NCBI GenBank assembly: GCA_963706555.1
Contig: OY970164.1
Span: forward strand, 4,650,001 to 4,714,000
From: Bog-473 sp963706555
GTDB lineage: Bacteria > Actinomycetota > Acidimicrobiia > Acidimicrobiales > RAAP-2
Length of the DNA: 64,000 nucleotides
Reading direction: 5' to 3'
Shown here piece after piece: positions 61,557 to 64,000 of the stretch. The notes beneath the pieces are model-generated. The model did not search any database. It saw nothing but the letters and a program-made list of their open reading frames with translations, and had not been told where the DNA came from. The position numbers and the translations under genes are program-made. Each line of letters begins with the position of its first letter. Within the stretch, counting starts at the first letter, position 1.

Positions 61557-63240
61557 CTACCGGGCAACCGCCGACCGTAGGCGATCGGCCACATGGCACG
61601 CCGATATGTACGAGAAGATCGCCGAGGCCCCGATACTTGCACCGGCTCCCGGATATGTGCGCCCCATGACCGATGCGGTGGCATTGCCCGATGCGTACAA
61701 CCCGGGGATGGGGGTGCCCGCCTCGTCGAGCACCCTCGAGTGCTCGTCACAGACCAGTCCCCCACTGGTCCCGACGTCACCTGGATACAGGGCGACGGCA
61801 TAGAACGGAGGTGTGTCGATGGTGCCCAGGCAGGGGTTCGGCTTGTTGGCGTCGTCGCCGTACCACTTCTCGTGGTCACCTTCGCCACGATGGAAGTCCT
61901 CGTCGTTCCCGTTCAACGCGAACTCGTTGAAACGCTCGACCGTGGCTCGAAGTCCCTGGGGGTCGATCCCGCACGTTGCGGCGAGCTCGTCGAGGCTTGA
62001 CGCCTTCGTCATGAAGTCTCTCGTCTTCCACTTCTTCGGGCTTATCCCTGGGCGGCGGAAGGCCAGTGGATAGCGCCGGCGGTACTTGCTGTCCATGACG
62101 AACCAGCTGGGGATGGCCGGGACGCTCTTGTCCCGTTTGTACATGCGCTGGCCGGCTTCCATGTAGGACACGGCCTCGTTGAAGTAGCGGCTGCCACCCG
62201 AGTCGACGATGATGGAGCACGGTTTGCACCGCTCGCCGTGGACGAAGACCGACGCCCCGTTCGGTCGCACGGCCGTGGGGATCCACCACGCTTCGTCCAT
62301 GAGGTCCGTCGCCGCTCCGAGGCTCATGGCGATCTCGATGGCGTCGCCGGTGTCACCCGGACTGGTCAACGACCATTCGGCGCTGTTGGGCTGGTCGCCG
62401 GAGTATTTCTCCCGCATCGCCCCATTGCGCGAGAACCCTCCCGCGCTGAGCAGCACGCCCCCCCGCGCCCGGACACGAACTTTCTTGCCCCGTCGGTCGA
62501 GCACCGCTCCGACCACCTCGCCCTTCTCCAGCACGAGTTCGGTGAGTTTCGTCCCGGTCCACACCGGCACGCTGCGCGCCACCAACTGCTCCAGCAGCGG
62601 GGCGATCAGGGCGCCGCCATTGGTCAAGCGCCGTTCGCCCTTCAGGCGCCCGGCGACGGTCCGACCGATGATTTTGGCCACCATCTTCGCGCCTTCGGTC
62701 GTGCGGATGACCAGCTGGGCCCGCGACGACTCGTGGGTGAACACGACGATGCCGCCGGTGAACGACGCGCGCGAACTTCTGCTGCCACGGGCCGAGTTTG
62801 CGGGCATCGAAGTAGTTGCACGCGATCGCCCGACCGCGGGCGACGCCACCGCGGTAGCCACGCACTCCGGCGTAGTAGTCGCTGTACCCTTCGCAGCGCA
62901 AGAAATCCAGACCGAGCTGGCGCAGCAGTTGCACCATCTGGGTGCCCTGCTCGATGTAGGCGTGACGCCGCTCGAGCGACGAAGCCCGCGTGGGAGGCCC
63001 GACGACCGACTCGAAATACTCAAGGCCCTGCTCGAGCGAGTCCGTCACCCCGTCGTCCACCATGAGGGGGTTGTTCGGCAACCAGATCACGCCGCCCGAC
63101 ATGGCAGTCGATCCGCCGATGAGGTCTTCCTTCTCGACCACCAACGTGTCGAGCCCGGAGGTCGCCGCCGTCAGAGCACCGGCCAGGCCACCCCCGCTGC
63201 CCACCACGAGGAGATCCGTCAGATAGTCCCATTCACTCAT
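61557..63240 (-). CDS. FAD-dependent oxidoreductase of the 3-ketosteroid dehydrogenase type (frameshifted)
   Basis: ATG 63240 begins MSEWDYLTDLLVVGSGGGLA and ends with ASVMGRTYPGAGASIGASAI, a KstD-like flavoprotein end (in place of Y-G-x-G). Other motifs: EKEDLIGGSTAMSGGVIWLP, AGGFSRNGAMREKY and PFYAVALYPGDVGTSGGL. The frame breaks at 62764-62773 in an alternating GC run; one GC restores FARASFTGGIVVFTHESSRA and gives 561 residues, the usual size. It dehydrogenates a steroid-like or other cyclic substrate, or is a fumarate reductase relative. It converges with DedA, 1 bp apart. Confidence 0.83.
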
Positions 63241-63335
63241 TCGACCCGCGAACCCCCATCCTCGAATGCCAGCCGATCCGGGCCGACAAAGATGCCGCGG
63301 TCAGCCTATCGAGTTTGGGAGTGGGAGAATCGGGC

Positions 63336-63782
63336 TCAGACCATTCCGTTCATCCACGGGGACTTGGCGAGACCGAAGCGCGAGCACACGAAGTGTTCGT
63401 CGTCCACCACGAACATGTCGCCGACCGTGACGGAGCGAAAGTGGGCCACCTCGCGATAGGTCCGCACCACGTCGAGGTACCTGTCCTCGCAGTGCAATGC
63501 CGACGGCGTCGAATTGGTGACACCGTACGCGACCTCACAGGCTGCGGCGGCGCTGACGGCCTCCACGTCGAACTCGATGGCCTTGACGTAGCCTGACAGC
63601 GGTTCGTAGCCCTCGCCCGGATGCGCGTACACCTCTCCCTGGTTGAGGAGGACGGCCACACGATGCGTCGGCAAGCGCGATGGGGCGGGCGACAGGGCGG
63701 AGAGGTCCGGCTCCTTCCTCCGGCGCCCGACGATCTTCTTTCGATACCTGAACACGATCGCCCTCCAGGATCGTTGCCGCAT
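63336..63782 (-). CDS. Uncharacterised protein, 148 aa
   Basis: From ATG 63782 the protein has a basic N-terminus (FRYRKKIVGRRRKEP), then HRVAVLLNQGEVYAHPGEGY, EPLSGYVKAIEFDVEAVSAA, SALHCEDRYLDVVRTYREVA and FRSVTVGDMFVVDDEHFVCS. This reads as a real beta-rich protein, but I do not recognise the family. The start could be further in, near LPTHRVAVLL. It is on the same strand as the KstD-like gene, 95 bp upstream. Confidence 0.55.
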   Translation of the reverse strand: MRQRSWRAIVFRYRKKIVGRRRKEPDLSALSPAPSRLPTHRVAVLLNQGEVYAHPGEGYEPLSGYVKAIEFDVEAVSAAAACEVAYGVTNSTPSALHCEDRYLDVVRTYREVAHFRSVTVGDMFVVDDEHFVCSRFGLAKSPWMNGMV

Positions 63783-63888
63783 GCCCCCGATCTGCCCAGT
63801 ATGCCGTCGCCGAGCGAGCGCGGCCTAGGGTCAAAAGTCCTCATGGCACCCCTCCTGACACCTGCCGGTGGCGGAGTCTTCGCCTCTT

Positions 63889-64000
63889 CTATGGCGCCTC
63901 ATCGGTCGGGAGCCGCACTCCCTCGACGCGTTGGTGCATCGCGGCCGCGTCCTCGGGCCGTATGGCCTGCGCTGCCACCAGTGCGTCCACCGCACGCCGC
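63889..64000 (-). CDS. C-terminal end of a gene entering from the right edge
   Basis: The minus strand is open from the edge to TAG at 63889-63891, giving 36 residues (RRAVDALVAAQAIRPEDAAA, then MHQRVEGVRLPTDEAP) with a coding-like composition. The upstream part lies beyond the window, so the product cannot be named. Confidence 0.4.
   Translation of the reverse strand, partial: RRAVDALVAAQAIRPEDAAAMHQRVEGVRLPTDEAP

Overview
The window is high-GC DNA of actinobacterial character, most likely from an uncultured member of Acidimicrobiia. This rests on gene content rather than a marker gene: GlgE, fused CysNC, several actinobacterial-type amidohydrolases, paired acyl-CoA dehydrogenases, a KstD-like flavoprotein and a secreted 42-residue-repeat protein of a kind I associate with that class. 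No rRNA, tRNA or CRISPR array was recognised.

Layout. 1-6.5 kb: 5' end of glgE, an amidohydrolase, small proteins, a ferritin-like protein, zwf and a DHA2 efflux pump. 7.0-12.5 kb: a multidomain PAS/histidine kinase/receiver gene split by a 2.5 kb IS21-family element (istA/istB), then a separate receiver. 12.4-15.2 kb: maf, a membrane PlsC-type acyltransferase and an alpha/beta hydrolase. 15.2-18.5 kb: an export-related block (His-rich protein, DUF4331 protein, small Tat-signal protein, six-repeat secreted protein). 18.7-24 kb: SirB1-like protein, thiolase+OsmC, a beta-hydroxyacid dehydrogenase, an EAL protein, a BlaI repressor. 24.3-27.5 kb: a PhyH dioxygenase and a TetR-MFS pair. 27.6-36 kb: class I aldolase, pirin, two amidohydrolases flanking a VOC protein and an acyl-CoA dehydrogenase pair. 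36-39 kb: an HD-GYP protein with C-terminal fibronectin III domains. 39-47 kb: an oligopeptide-type ABC importer with two paralogous binding proteins. 47-52 kb: TauD dioxygenase, aldehyde dehydrogenase, YceI, CaiB/BaiF CoA-transferase. 52-64 kb: catalase, cysD-cysNC, ftsH, a cytidylate kinase-like protein, TerC-DedA, a KstD-like flavoprotein and an unknown protein, with a partial gene at the right edge.

The picture is of an aerobic heterotroph living on peptides and on small hydrophobic or carboxylic substrates taken through CoA-thioester chemistry, with oxidative-stress defence (catalase, OsmC, ferritin-like, G6PDH) and c-di-GMP turnover (EAL, HD-GYP).

A caution for any user: at least twelve genes carry small frameshifts. 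Eight sites are repaired by restoring one GC dinucleotide in an alternating GC tract, and several others by one G in a G/C run. This looks like a systematic sequencing or assembly error more than gene decay, so these genes are annotated as probably intact with the shift position given.
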